The notes beneath the pieces are model-generated. The model had not been told where the DNA came from and did no database searches. It was given only the letters and a program-made list of their open reading frames with translations. From Limibacter armeniacum (GTDB taxonomy: Bacteria > Bacteroidota > Bacteroidia > Cytophagales > Flammeovirgaceae), in assembly GCF_036880985.1 (NCBI RefSeq), contig NZ_JBAJNO010000009.1, positions 1,736,001 through 1,800,000 on the forward strand: DNA of 64,000 nucleotides, written 5' to 3'. A program made the translations under genes and the position numbers. Numbering within the stretch: the first letter of the stretch is position 1; every line of letters starts with the position of its first letter. Positions 44,050 to 52,922 of the stretch are shown piece by piece.

Positions 44050-45006
44050 TTACCCGATCTGATATACTTGGCTATCTTGTGTACTATGCCATGCCAAACC
44101 ATTTGTTTTAGTATCAAAATAGAAGTCTATCCTACCTAACTTGATACCACCAAAGCCCACCTGTGCTATCAGTACCTCTTTTCCCTTTGCATTGGTTACA
44201 GTCACAGGCTCATCCAAAAATGTGTGGGTATGGCCTCCCAATATCAAATCAATACCTTCAGTTGCCGCTGCAAGCTTTATGTCTGATACCTTTTCCGACT
44301 CATTCTCATGGTCATACTTATATCCCAAATGGGATAAGCAAATCACTAAATCGCATTTCTCCTTATCTCTTAACTTTGAGCTATATTCCTGTGCCACAGC
44401 AATCGGATCAATATATTCTGTTTCCATATAACAACCTTTAGCCACCAACCCCTCAAGCTCAATTCCTAACCCGAAAACCCCAACCTTTATCTTATCTTTT
44501 TCAAAAATCTTGTAAGGTCGAGAGCGCCCATTCATTGCAGTATTGCTAAAGTCATAATTGGCTATCACGAAATCAAAATCAGCATGTGGCAACATAGCTT
44601 CCAGTCCCTCAACAGTGTTGTCGAAATCATGATTTCCAATGGTCGCTGCATCATACTTCATGGCAGACATTGCCTTAAATTCAATTTCTCCTTTAAAGAA
44701 ATTGAAGTAGGGTGTTCCCTGAAAAATATCTCCCGAATCTAGTAGCAATACATTCTTTTCCTCCTCCCGAATTTTTTCTATCAAAGCCTTTCGCCGTACT
44801 ACTCCTCCCATTCCAGGATATTTCCTATCAGTTTCAGGAAATGGCTCAATATGACTATGTGTATCATTGGTATGCAGGATGGTGAGCTTTTTGACTGTAG
44901 AAGAAGCTCCGAACAACGGTACCGGCAACCATAAACCAGCACCCACCAATGCTGTATTCCTTAAAAGCTGCTTGATAAATCCTCTTCTTCCTTGATTTAT
45001 ATCCAT
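44050..45006 (-). CDS. 5'-nucleotidase catalytic domain, Tat-exported
   Basis: A 318-residue protein starting with a twin-arginine motif (QGRRGFIKQLL) and hydrophobic segment. The metallophosphatase core follows: ILHTNDTHSHIEP (Asp and His metal ligands), LLLDSGDIFQGTPYF, IGNHDFD, LSHLGYK and GGHTHTF. These are the N-terminal-domain motifs of UshA/5'-nucleotidase enzymes, which hydrolyse periplasmic nucleotides. The C-terminal substrate-binding domain is missing here and is encoded by the neighbouring gene upstream, 1 bp away. So the enzyme is split into two proteins, with reversed gene order relative to the fused form. Confidence 0.9.
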   Translation of the reverse strand: MDINQGRRGFIKQLLRNTALVGAGLWLPVPLFGASSTVKKLTILHTNDTHSHIEPFPETDRKYPGMGGVVRRKALIEKIREEEKNVLLLDSGDIFQGTPYFNFFKGEIEFKAMSAMKYDAATIGNHDFDNTVEGLEAMLPHADFDFVIANYDFSNTAMNGRSRPYKIFEKDKIKVGVFGLGIELEGLVAKGCYMETEYIDPIAVAQEYSSKLRDKEKCDLVICLSHLGYKYDHENESEKVSDIKLAAATEGIDLILGGHTHTFLDEPVTVTNAKGKEVLIAQVGFGGIKLGRIDFYFDTKTNGLAWHSTQDSQVYQIG

Positions 45007-45007
45007 A

Positions 45008-45751
45008 TCAGTCAGTAGTTACTTCTTTAAGAAAAATGACCCCATTTTCTTTTGCAACAGCAATGCTATCATGCTGCACACAATACTCCATAATGGCATC
45101 TCTCACCAAAATATTAAGAAACTCCGATTCTTCAGGATCTTTAAGAAACACCATATTATCCCCTCCACCAAACAGGTAATCTGATGTTAGTACAGTATAT
45201 GATTTGTTTCGATCGAATGGCTGACTATTGATCGTTACAGTTTCTATTTCGTTATTTCTTACAGTCATCTCTAACCCTGATATTGGTTGCTCCTTAATTG
45301 CCAAAAAGTCCACCAACTCTTGTATTCTGTCTCCTGATAGCGTAATCAAGACCAATGAATTGTCAAAAGGCATCAGCTCGAACACATCCCCTTTCGTGAC
45401 TGCCCCTTGGTAAATAGGTGCACGCAGACCACCTGTATTCATCAAGCAAATATCTGCCTTTACATTTTTATACTTCTGGAGTGCTTCTTCACAAGCTATA
45501 CATACCAAGTTCCCTAAAGCGCCATCATCTTTGGTCAGATCCATTGTAGCAAAGGAAATCACTTCATTCATTTCCTTATCCAATTCTTGTTTATAAGTTG
45601 TTACCACCTCCATTAGTTCATTGTCTGCCTGCATCTGTTGCTGTATGGCCATTGTCTTACTATCTGACCGCACCTTATGCAGTACAGGACTACAGGCTAT
45701 AGATAAAAAAACTAATGTCAACAGCTTATAGGTGTATCTTGTATTCATCAT
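45008..45751 (-). CDS. 5'-nucleotidase C-terminal-domain lipoprotein
   Basis: A 247-residue protein with a lipobox (VFLSIACS, Cys near residue 20), hence a probable lipoprotein. It contains the 5'-nucleotidase C-terminal (nucleotide-binding) domain: GNLVCIACEEALQKYKNVKADICLMNTGGLRAPIYQGAVTKGDVFELMPFDNSLV is the characteristic block, and YTVLTSDYLFGGGDNM matches the end of the substrate pocket. It has no metal-binding motifs of its own. The adjacent downstream gene supplies the catalytic domain, overlapping in function: the two stop/start codons are 1 bp apart. This split form occurs in other Bacteroidota. Confidence 0.9.
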   Translation of the reverse strand: MMNTRYTYKLLTLVFLSIACSPVLHKVRSDSKTMAIQQQMQADNELMEVVTTYKQELDKEMNEVISFATMDLTKDDGALGNLVCIACEEALQKYKNVKADICLMNTGGLRAPIYQGAVTKGDVFELMPFDNSLVLITLSGDRIQELVDFLAIKEQPISGLEMTVRNNEIETVTINSQPFDRNKSYTVLTSDYLFGGGDNMVFLKDPEESEFLNILVRDAIMEYCVQHDSIAVAKENGVIFLKEVTTD

Positions 45752-46020
45752 TTCATTTTTGAAATTTCTGTTATAATGAGAGACTTCTAATCAATGTTAT
45801 TCTTACAACAAATTTTTCCCTCAGAAGTATCATTGTCATTCCTTTTATTATATACCCCTTCATTTTTGAAGCATCCTTTATAAATACTTCATTTTTTTAT
45901 TGAAAAACCTTCTGAAGAATTGATCAAAAAAGTTACCTTGAATATCTATTCAACATGAAACACACTACTCATTGTTACGACTTCAACAACGGATTAGCTC
46001 CTAAATTTGATTGACACAAC

Positions 46021-46422
46021 ATGGAACAACTAAACTTTGGCTTTCTCGACTTGTCATACGACAAAGAAAAGGATATGCTGATATTGGATTGGTCAGAGGA
46101 TTTTGTACCAGAAGGTAAGCTGAAAGAAGATGGCACTAAAATTATTGAGTTTGCTAAAAAGCATAAAGCATCACGTATTCTCATGGATGTATCTATAGCC
46201 CCACAGCTTCACCGATCCAATCAGCAATACAATGATGATGTGATGATACCTGCAATTACCGACGAAGGAATAGTTAAGGGTGCTGTCGTACTGCCTAAGA
46301 AAATTTTTGCTCGGCTCTCTTTAGATACTGCTTATGAAGAAGCACTGAGCCATCTGAATCACAACACTCAAGCCAAACAGTTTGAAAATCGTGATGAAGC
46401 CATAAAGTGGCTTATGCAATAG
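46021..46422 (+). CDS. STAS-like hypothetical protein
   Basis: A 133-residue soluble protein with alternating strands and helices: MLILDWSEDFVPEGKLKEDGTKIIEFAKKHKASRILMDVS and IVKGAVVLPKKIFARLSLDTAYEEALSHLNH. The layout (beta-strand, helix, ILMDVS strand, helix, AVVLP strand, and a C-terminal NRDEAIKWLMQ helix) fits the SpoIIAA-like/STAS-like group sometimes seen in Bacteroidota. The phospho-acceptor Ser-Asp motif of anti-sigma antagonists is not clear. Family assignment is tentative. Isolated gene, converging with the tRNA array over a shared terminator. Confidence 0.72.
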   Translation: MEQLNFGFLDLSYDKEKDMLILDWSEDFVPEGKLKEDGTKIIEFAKKHKASRILMDVSIAPQLHRSNQQYNDDVMIPAITDEGIVKGAVVLPKKIFARLSLDTAYEEALSHLNHNTQAKQFENRDEAIKWLMQ

Positions 46423-46438
46423 AAAAGCTTATAAATAG

Positions 46439-46467
46439 AAAAAGCCACCCATGAGGTGGCTTTTTTA
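46439..46467. terminator. Bidirectional terminator at the end of the tRNA array
   Basis: Stem AAAAGCCACC/GGTGGCTTTT with 4-base loop and T-runs on both sides; it ends the leftward tRNA-Glu array just after its last gene and the converging STAS-like gene. Confidence 0.85.
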
Positions 46468-46468
46468 T

Positions 46469-46543
46469 TGGTACTCCGTAGGGGATTCGAACCCCTGCTA
46501 CCAGGATGAAAACCTGGCGTCCTAACCCCTAGACGAACGGAGC
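46469..46543 (-). tRNA. tRNA-Glu (UUC), copy 8 of array (promoter-distal)
   Basis: Cloverleaf: acceptor GCTCCGT with ACGGAGT (G1-U72 wobble), D arm, anticodon stem CCAGG/CCTGG around loop TTTTCAT with anticodon UUC, T arm AGGGG-TTCGAAT-CCCCT. CCA is encoded. This is the last gene of eight; it abuts the terminator. Confidence 0.95.
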
Positions 46544-46581
46544 GGGTGTTTACTTGTTTTGACTGCCGTAAACTTAACAGT

Positions 46582-46656
46582 TGGTACTCCGTAGGGGATT
46601 CGAACCCCTGCTACCAGGATGAAAACCTGGCGTCCTAACCCCTAGACGAACGGAGC
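46582..46656 (-). tRNA. tRNA-Glu (UUC), copy 7 of array
   Basis: Sequence identical to the copy at 46469, 113 bp away; anticodon UUC, encoded CCA. Confidence 0.95.
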
Positions 46657-46694
46657 GGGTGTTTACTTGTTTTGACTGCCGTAAACTTAACAGT

Positions 46695-46769
46695 TGGTAC
46701 TCCGTAGGGGATTCGAACCCCTGCTACCAGGATGAAAACCTGGCGTCCTAACCCCTAGACGAACGGAGC
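46695..46769 (-). tRNA. tRNA-Glu (UUC), copy 6 of array
   Basis: Identical tRNA on the same 113-bp period; anticodon UUC. Confidence 0.95.
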
Positions 46770-46807
46770 GGGTGTTTACTTGTTTTGACTGCCGTAAACT
46801 TAACAGT

Positions 46808-46882
46808 TGGTACTCCGTAGGGGATTCGAACCCCTGCTACCAGGATGAAAACCTGGCGTCCTAACCCCTAGACGAACGGAGC
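46808..46882 (-). tRNA. tRNA-Glu (UUC), copy 5 of array
   Basis: Identical tRNA; the spacer on its right carries TGTCG in place of TGCCG. Confidence 0.95.
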
Positions 46883-46920
46883 GGGTGTTTACTTGTTTTG
46901 ACTGTCGTAAACTTAACAGT

Positions 46921-46995
46921 TGGTACTCCGTAGGGGATTCGAACCCCTGCTACCAGGATGAAAACCTGGCGTCCTAACCCCTAGACGAACGGAGC
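46921..46995 (-). tRNA. tRNA-Glu (UUC), copy 4 of array
   Basis: Identical tRNA; anticodon UUC, encoded CCA. Confidence 0.95.
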
Positions 46996-47033
46996 GGGTG
47001 TTTACTTGTTTTGACTGCCGTAAACTTAACAGT

Positions 47034-47108
47034 TGGTACTCCGTAGGGGATTCGAACCCCTGCTACCAGGATGAAAACCTGGCGTCCTAACCCCTAGACG
47101 AACGGAGC
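47034..47108 (-). tRNA. tRNA-Glu (UUC), copy 3 of array
   Basis: Identical tRNA; the spacer on its right carries the TGTCG variant. Confidence 0.95.
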
Positions 47109-47146
47109 GGGTGTTTACTTGTTTTGACTGTCGTAAACTTAACAGT

Positions 47147-47221
47147 TGGTACTCCGTAGGGGATTCGAACCCCTGCTACCAGGATGAAAACCTGGCGTCC
47201 TAACCCCTAGACGAACGGAGC
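47147..47221 (-). tRNA. tRNA-Glu (UUC), copy 2 of array
   Basis: Identical tRNA; anticodon UUC, encoded CCA. Confidence 0.95.
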
Positions 47222-47259
47222 GGGTGTTTACTTGTTTTGACTGCCGTAAACTTAACAGT

Positions 47260-47334
47260 TGGTACTCCGTAGGGGATTCGAACCCCTGCTACCAGGATGA
47301 AAACCTGGCGTCCTAACCCCTAGACGAACGGAGC
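47260..47334 (-). tRNA. tRNA-Glu (UUC), copy 1 of array (promoter-proximal)
   Basis: Identical tRNA. Upstream (47335 on) the repeated spacer is replaced by unique sequence holding the array promoter, so this is the first transcribed gene. Confidence 0.95.
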
Positions 47335-47769
47335 ATTGCTTGTTTTTTGCGAGTGCAAATGTATAGCTTTAGAATAAAAGCACAAAAGTTTTCTCTAAAA
47401 AATTTTACGATTACTGATTGTTAAGGTCATGAAAAACCTATCTGAAATGAACTATTTCAAGTAGCAAACAAAGCTAAAAAATCTCATTTCCAACCACTTA
47501 AAACCTCATAACATAAACCTGATTCTTTCCCTGATTTTTTTTTCAGCTAAAACGATAAAGTTTTTCCCGACAGTCAAAAATAATTTCAGAGTATTCCCAA
47601 ACAATAGAATCCCATTACCCATTTGTTACGGACGAAAATCAATCTTTCTTAAAGCAACGCATATTCCTAATCTTCTGTACCAATTTTTTGTTTATTTTTG
47701 GCTTTATCTCATTAGAAATTTGAATTTTACTACGAACACTTCAGGACAGCTCTGATAAACTCTATTTGA
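47335..47769. other. Divergent control region of tRNA-Glu array and gatB
   Basis: This 435-bp gap contains the tRNA promoter at its left end and the gatB leader at its right; no ORF or hairpin of note. TTTTTGG followed about 20 bp later by AAATTTG (near 47695-47725) is a loose match to a Bacteroidota promoter for gatB, not strong enough to list. Confidence 0.5.
47356..47387 (-). promoter_or_regulatory. Promoter of the tRNA-Glu array
   Basis: Leftward strand: TTTTG (47383-47387) and TACATTTG (47356-47363) separated by 19 bp, a close match to the Bacteroidota housekeeping promoter (TTTG, 17-20 bp, TAnnTTTG). Transcription would begin about 15 bp before the first tRNA. Confidence 0.7.
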
Positions 47770-49227
47770 ATGGACAAAGCAACTTTAGATAAATACGAAT
47801 TGGTTGTAGGACTGGAAGTCCATGCTCAACTGCAGACTTCCTCTAAGATATTCTCATCCGATGCCAATGCATTTGGTCAAGAACCCAACACTAATATTAG
47901 CGTCATCACATTGGCACATCCAGGTACACTTCCAAAAGCAAACAAGAAGGTATTGGAGTATGCTATCAAGATGGGACTTGCATGCAATTCTCGCATTTCA
48001 GAATACAACATCTTTGACAGGAAGAACTACTTCTACCCTGACCTGCCAAAGGGGTATCAGACAACACAGGACAAAACGCCTATTTGTATGGGTGGTCATG
48101 TAGAAGTCAAAACCAAAGAAGGGACTAAAAGAAACATTGCCCTCAACCGTATCCACATGGAAGAGGATGCTGGTAAATCTATTCACCTAGAAGGAGAACC
48201 TGATACTCTGGTGGATTTGAACCGTGCAGGTGTACCACTTATTGAGATTGTGTCTGAACCTGACATCAGACAAGCTGAAGAGGCTCACTCCTACCTGACT
48301 GAAGTGAGAAAGCTTGTACGCTACCTTGACATCTGTGATGGCAATATGGAAGAAGGCTCGATGCGTTGTGATGCCAACATTTCAATTCGCCTTAAAGGAG
48401 CTGCTGAATATGGCAAAAAAGTAGAGGTCAAAAACATGAACTCTATTCGAAATGTACAGCGCGCTATTGAACATGAGTTTGTCCGTCAGGTCGAGATCAT
48501 TGAAAACGGAGGAACCATTGACTCTGAGACACGCACGTTCAATGCACAAGATGGCAGTACTTCAGGGATGAGAAGCAAGGAAACACTCAATGATTACAGG
48601 TACTTCCCTTGTCCTGACCTTCCACCTTTGATTGTTTCTGAAGAATGGATTCAGTCGATCCGAAAAGGGATGCCAAGCCTTCCGAAAGAGCTATTCGAAA
48701 AGTTTACAAATACATACGGCTTACCTGAATATGATGCACAGGTTTTGACTGACCAAAAAGATATTGCCTTTTTCTTTGAAGCGCTCTGTTCTAAAACCAA
48801 TCAATACAAAGTTGCTTCAAACTGGATGATGGGTCCTATCAAGTCATGTCTGAATGATAAGTCGATCAGCATGGAGGAGTTCCCGTTATCAGCTGAGCAA
48901 ATTGCATCGATTATTGAACTGGTAGAAGAAAACAAGGTTTCTTACACGGCGGCTTCCAATCAGTTGTTGCCAAAAATGATGGAACAACCTGAGACAACAG
49001 CTGAAACACTTGCCCACCAGTTGGACCTGATACAGGATAGCGATGATGACTCTATTATTCCAATTATAGAGCAGGCTCTTGCCAAGTTCCCTGATAAAGT
49101 GAAAGCCTACCAATCTGGTAAGAAAAACTTACTGGGGCTATTTATGGGAGAAGTTATGAAACTTAGCAATGGCAAAGTCGATCCTAAAAAAGCTAACCAG
49201 CTTATTAGGGAGGTATTGGAAAAATAA
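47770..49227 (+). CDS. gatB: Asp/Glu-tRNA(Asn/Gln) amidotransferase subunit B
   Basis: A 485-residue protein of the usual GatB length. The N-terminal aspartyl/glutamyl cradle shows VVGLEVHAQLQTSSKIFS, DLPKGYQTTQ, RIHMEEDAGKS, DLNRAGVPLIEIVSEPD and MRCDANIS; the C-terminal helical and YqeY-like tail domain ends with GEVMKLSNGKVDPKKANQLI. With GatA and GatC it amidates Glu-tRNA(Gln) or Asp-tRNA(Asn) in the cytoplasm. The gene lies divergently next to eight tRNA-Glu genes; the association fits translation but tRNA-Glu itself is not a GatCAB product. Confidence 0.97.
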   Translation: MDKATLDKYELVVGLEVHAQLQTSSKIFSSDANAFGQEPNTNISVITLAHPGTLPKANKKVLEYAIKMGLACNSRISEYNIFDRKNYFYPDLPKGYQTTQDKTPICMGGHVEVKTKEGTKRNIALNRIHMEEDAGKSIHLEGEPDTLVDLNRAGVPLIEIVSEPDIRQAEEAHSYLTEVRKLVRYLDICDGNMEEGSMRCDANISIRLKGAAEYGKKVEVKNMNSIRNVQRAIEHEFVRQVEIIENGGTIDSETRTFNAQDGSTSGMRSKETLNDYRYFPCPDLPPLIVSEEWIQSIRKGMPSLPKELFEKFTNTYGLPEYDAQVLTDQKDIAFFFEALCSKTNQYKVASNWMMGPIKSCLNDKSISMEEFPLSAEQIASIIELVEENKVSYTAASNQLLPKMMEQPETTAETLAHQLDLIQDSDDDSIIPIIEQALAKFPDKVKAYQSGKKNLLGLFMGEVMKLSNGKVDPKKANQLIREVLEK

Positions 49228-49319
49228 GCACCTTTGATGCTTAGGCAAGAAAATTGAAGTTAACACGCTGTTATCTTGTATTTGATAACTTGTCTGATTG
49301 TTCATACAGGACTATGTCG

Positions 49320-49356
49320 GCACCCTGAAAAACAGTTAACCTGTCATTCAGGGTGC
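49320..49356 (+). other. Hairpin between gatB and the TlpA-like gene
   Basis: Perfect 10-bp arms GCACCCTGAA/TTCAGGGTGC with a 17-base loop that can itself pair (ACAG/CTGT). No T-tract follows; it may be a processing site or leader structure of the following gene, whose ATG is 40 bp on. Confidence 0.5.
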
Positions 49357-49396
49357 ACTCAAAAAACTATTCAAACCTTTACAATCTTAGATCAAA

Positions 49397-50518
49397 ATGA
49401 AAAAACTGCATTTATTTGCATTGATCCTTGGAATACTGGCAGTTGCTTGCAACACCCAGAAAAAAGAAGTGACTTACCCTACAACTACCACTATCTCAGG
49501 TACGTTGGAGGCTCCTAAAGGAGACAATGCTGAGGTAATAATTTACGCTATTGGTGCAAGTGGTTCCCGCGATGAGGTTGCCAAAGCAACAGCTGACGAA
49601 AACGGTAAATTCACTGCTGATGTAAAGGTTGATGCTCCTAGTATCTTCCTTGCCAACATCTATAACACAAACCAGTTCCCTTTCATCCTTGCTGGTGAAG
49701 AGCTGACTTTCAAATACGATCAGGAAAAATCTAAATACGATATTTCAGGATCTAAAGACAACGACCTACTAGAGGAGCTTCAGGAAATGTCTGCGAAAGA
49801 GAATGAGCAAGTAATGGCGCTTCGTGAAGAGTACATGCAAGCAGAAGACAAAGCAGCTGTTGAAGCTAAATTCGAAGACTTCCAGAAAACAGTTACTGAA
49901 AAGAGAAAAGAATTTGCAAAGAAAGCAGGTGGCTCTTTGGTTAACGTACTTGTTTTACAACAAATTGACCTAGATAGCGAATACGCATTTGCTGAGCCAA
50001 TTGTAAAACAAATGCAAGAAGAAAACCCTGGCAATGAAATGGTTGATCAAATTGCTAAGAGACTAAGCTCTAGCAAGCAGACTGCTGTTGGTGAAATGGC
50101 TCCTGAGATCAAACTTGCTACTCCTGAAGGAAAAGAAGTTGCACTTTCTTCATTAAGAGGTCAAGTTGTAATGATTGACTTCTGGGCTTCATGGTGTGGT
50201 CCTTGCCGTGCAGAAAACCCTAATGTTGTAAAACTGTATGACAAGTACCACGATCAAGGCTTCGAAATCTTTGGTGTATCTCTTGACAGAAAGAAAGAGG
50301 ATTGGGTACAAGCAATTGAAAAAGACAAACTGACTTGGCCTCAGGTTTCAGACCTGAAATTCTGGCAATCAGAAGCTGCTAAAGCTTATAACATTACAGC
50401 TATCCCAGCTACTTTACTTTTGGATAAGGAAGGTAAGATCATTGCCAAGAACCTGAGAGGAAAAGCTTTGGAAGATAAACTTGCTGAGATCTTCTCAACT
50501 GAAGAAGGTTCAATGTAA
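49397..50518 (+). CDS. TlpA/ResA-like thioredoxin lipoprotein with DUF4369 domain
   Basis: A 373-residue lipoprotein: signal peptide with lipobox LAVACN (Cys near residue 18). Residues about 27-130 are a DUF4369 beta domain (TTTISGTLEAPKGDNAEVIIYA...), then a helical linker rich in Glu and Lys (about 130-215), then a thioredoxin domain with VVMIDFWASWCGPCRAENPNVVKLYDKY (active-site CGPC near residues 266-269) and the cis-Pro ITAIPATLLLDKEG. Such proteins reduce disulfides in cytochrome c or envelope proteins. It is anchored in a membrane facing the periplasm. The Bacteroidota architecture is typical; partner not in the window. Monocistronic, terminator behind. Confidence 0.93.
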   Translation: MKKLHLFALILGILAVACNTQKKEVTYPTTTTISGTLEAPKGDNAEVIIYAIGASGSRDEVAKATADENGKFTADVKVDAPSIFLANIYNTNQFPFILAGEELTFKYDQEKSKYDISGSKDNDLLEELQEMSAKENEQVMALREEYMQAEDKAAVEAKFEDFQKTVTEKRKEFAKKAGGSLVNVLVLQQIDLDSEYAFAEPIVKQMQEENPGNEMVDQIAKRLSSSKQTAVGEMAPEIKLATPEGKEVALSSLRGQVVMIDFWASWCGPCRAENPNVVKLYDKYHDQGFEIFGVSLDRKKEDWVQAIEKDKLTWPQVSDLKFWQSEAAKAYNITAIPATLLLDKEGKIIAKNLRGKALEDKLAEIFSTEEGSM

Positions 50519-50549
50519 TTTTCACTGCTAATTGATTCCAATTAGGAAC

Positions 50550-50590
50550 AAAAAAGAAAGACATGCCTGTAAGCATGTCTTTCTTTTTTT
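50550..50590. terminator. Bidirectional terminator
   Basis: Stem AAAGAAAGACATGC/GCATGTCTTTCTTT with 6-base loop and T-run, between converging TlpA-like and SpoIIE genes. Confidence 0.85.
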
Positions 50591-50608
50591 ATAGGCTAAC
50601 CAATGAAC

Positions 50609-52726
50609 TTAGTTTACTTTAAAACCCATTACCAAGATATCATCCAACTGTGAATGGGTATTCCCCATCCATTGTTTAAGGTTTTCTTCCAAGAGACGTT
50701 GCTGTACATCAAATGGCTTCTCATGAATGTCCCACAACAGGTTCCGAAGTCTTTTCTTCATAAACTTCTGATTGTTTTCTCCCCCAAACTGATCGGCATA
50801 ACCATCACTGAACATATAACAGGTTGTTTTCTCATCCAATGGGATGGTATGGGTCGTAAAATCCATGTTTTGCTCGGTACGATACCCTCCAATAGAATAA
50901 CGATCTCCTTTGATTTCCTGAATCTCTCCCTGCTGTACATAAAGTAATGGATTTTTGGCACCTGCATAAGCTAGCTCTTTCCTCTGTTTGTCAACTGTAC
51001 AGATGGTCATGTCCATTCCATCCCTATTCTGTGTATCCTGCTGTTTAAGCGCCTGCTGTATTCCTTTATTCAGTAATGACAATACTTTACCCGGATCTGT
51101 AATCTCTTTGATTACCACAATTTCATGTAATAAATCATTCCCTATAAGCGACATAAATGCTCCAGGTACTCCATGTCCTGTACAGTCAACCACTGCGACC
51201 ACTGATTTCCCATTCACTTCCTCAAACCAATAAAAGTCCCCACTGACAATATCTCTTGGCTGAAACAGTATAAAATGTTCTGGCAGATGTGTATCTATCT
51301 TTTCCTTGAGTGGGAGCATGGCCTGTTGAATACGTTGTGCATAATTGATGCTGGAAGTGATCGCCATATTTTTCTTTTCGATCAGTGTTTTCTGCTCATT
51401 GACAGTCTCTAAAGTACTGCTCAACTCATCATTGATCTGCCAAAGCTCTTCGGTCCTTTCCGCTACTTTTTGTTCCAACACTTGATTCTGCTCTTTTATC
51501 AAGCGTTCATTCTCCTTCAAAGAAGCCAATGCCTGTTCCTGTGCTTCCGCTCTCTCTCGCTTGTAATGGTTGATCTTTTCAGCCAAAGCAATTGAAAGCA
51601 AGGTCATCTCCAAAGCTGCGCCTGTTTGCAATACATAATTATGGAATTCAAAAAATGGCGTAATGGCAGCACCTGCCAAAATAAACACAAAGATACTGAC
51701 TACATAAAATGACCAAGCCAAGATAAAGTATCGAGCAGGTGTGTAGCCGGTTTTTATCAATTTCAGAGAAGTCACTGTTATAAAAACAATACTTATAAAA
51801 CCGGAAAGCTGATTGAGCGTAGAGGCTACCAAAATATCCCCACTTATCCCTGCCCCTAGCGCCAACAAGAATGCACCAATTGAACCAAGGAATAATTTAT
51901 GGATTGTAGGAGCTGTCCTACGTGTATTCAAAAAGCTTGTTGTAAATAAGATAGAGAAGATTCCCGCAAACGATGGAAAGATAGATCCGTGTGTATTGAG
52001 CCATATACTTTCTCCCCAAACAAATTCTATTCCATGACCTTTTAGCTGACCAATAAACAACCCAAGGCACACCACATACAAAACGTAGTAAATATAAACC
52101 CGCTCTTTCACCATCATGAAGATGAAGAAATTATAAAAGGCAATCAAAATCACGAATCCATAGAATATCCCATTCCAGAAGTCCACGATATGTTGGGACT
52201 GAAAGAAGGCCTTAGCTGTTCCGACCTTGATAGGAAAATGTGCAAACTCAGAATTGATTCTCAGGTAAAATGTTTTTTCTCCAGTAAACTCAGGCAACTC
52301 AAAAAATAAAGTGGGCATTTTGATACGCCTCTCTGAGTATGGAAAAATAGACCCTTCTTTTACTGATACAAACTCTCCTGTGATACCATCCTCATAAAAC
52401 AGTTCTACACTTTGAAGCAATCCACTCCCAACCTCCAACATTAACGCTTTCTGTAAACTGTTCTCCAAAGTTAACCTACACCAGATGATATCCTTATTAT
52501 TACCAAAATTCAATACATCCTCTTTTGACTGAAAGAAAAGGTGTCCCTGAATGGTAACATCTTCAATTTCCATCTTGTGGCTTTCATCTTTAAACACATA
52601 TGTACTTGTACCAATACTGTAGAGTTTCTCGACATCATCAAGTACTACAGTTTTCTGGCCAAATGTATCAGTCCCTACAAAGCCTATCAACGTTAACAGA
52701 AACGAGGTTAGAAATATTTTTTTCAT
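50609..52726 (-). CDS. 7TMR-DISM sensor with SpoIIE-type phosphatase
   Basis: A 705-residue membrane protein. Signal peptide (about 1-23), 7TMR-DISMED2 extracellular domain (about 40-180), seven membrane helices (about 185-400), a coiled coil (about 400-450; RAEAQEQALASLKENERLIKEQNQVLEQK), the INYAQRIQQAMLP linker motif and then a PP2C/SpoIIE phosphatase domain (about 480-705). Catalytic signatures: ARDIVSGDFYWFEE, VVDCTGHGVPGAFMSLIGN, RDGMDMTICTVD and SDGYADQFGG, with the metal-binding Asp residues present. It should turn extracellular ligand binding into Ser/Thr-phosphatase output, for example on anti-anti-sigma or other STAS-type proteins. A second such phosphatase, with a different front half, is at 60682. 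Confidence 0.93.
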   Translation of the reverse strand: MKKIFLTSFLLTLIGFVGTDTFGQKTVVLDDVEKLYSIGTSTYVFKDESHKMEIEDVTIQGHLFFQSKEDVLNFGNNKDIIWCRLTLENSLQKALMLEVGSGLLQSVELFYEDGITGEFVSVKEGSIFPYSERRIKMPTLFFELPEFTGEKTFYLRINSEFAHFPIKVGTAKAFFQSQHIVDFWNGIFYGFVILIAFYNFFIFMMVKERVYIYYVLYVVCLGLFIGQLKGHGIEFVWGESIWLNTHGSIFPSFAGIFSILFTTSFLNTRRTAPTIHKLFLGSIGAFLLALGAGISGDILVASTLNQLSGFISIVFITVTSLKLIKTGYTPARYFILAWSFYVVSIFVFILAGAAITPFFEFHNYVLQTGAALEMTLLSIALAEKINHYKRERAEAQEQALASLKENERLIKEQNQVLEQKVAERTEELWQINDELSSTLETVNEQKTLIEKKNMAITSSINYAQRIQQAMLPLKEKIDTHLPEHFILFQPRDIVSGDFYWFEEVNGKSVVAVVDCTGHGVPGAFMSLIGNDLLHEIVVIKEITDPGKVLSLLNKGIQQALKQQDTQNRDGMDMTICTVDKQRKELAYAGAKNPLLYVQQGEIQEIKGDRYSIGGYRTEQNMDFTTHTIPLDEKTTCYMFSDGYADQFGGENNQKFMKKRLRNLLWDIHEKPFDVQQRLLEENLKQWMGNTHSQLDDILVMGFKVN

Positions 52727-52779
52727 GATTGGGTAATGACGAAGGTTGTCAGGTATGAGATAAGGGATCTTGGAAGAGA

Positions 52780-52808
52780 ATAAGCAGCAATATGTTACTG
52801 CTGCTTAT
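52780..52808. other. Perfect 10-bp inverted repeat upstream of 7TMR-SpoIIE gene
   Basis: Arms ATAAGCAGCA/TGCTGCTTAT with 9-base loop, in the 196-bp gap 53-82 bp upstream of the leftward start. No T-run, so it may be an operator or the end hairpin of the gene upstream. Confidence 0.45.
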
Positions 52809-52922
52809 CTTTGTTTACAAGTATTAAGTTAATGCTAGTAATGATTTTACCAATACAAAAGTCAAAACATACAATTTTTACCTTGTTATATTCTATCGAA
52901 TAAAAGTACTATCTCAACATCA

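Noticed and set aside
46469-47334. Regular direct repeats resembling a CRISPR array
   Set aside because: The 75-bp repeated units fold as tRNA-Glu with encoded CCA, and the 'spacers' are identical, so this is a tRNA array.
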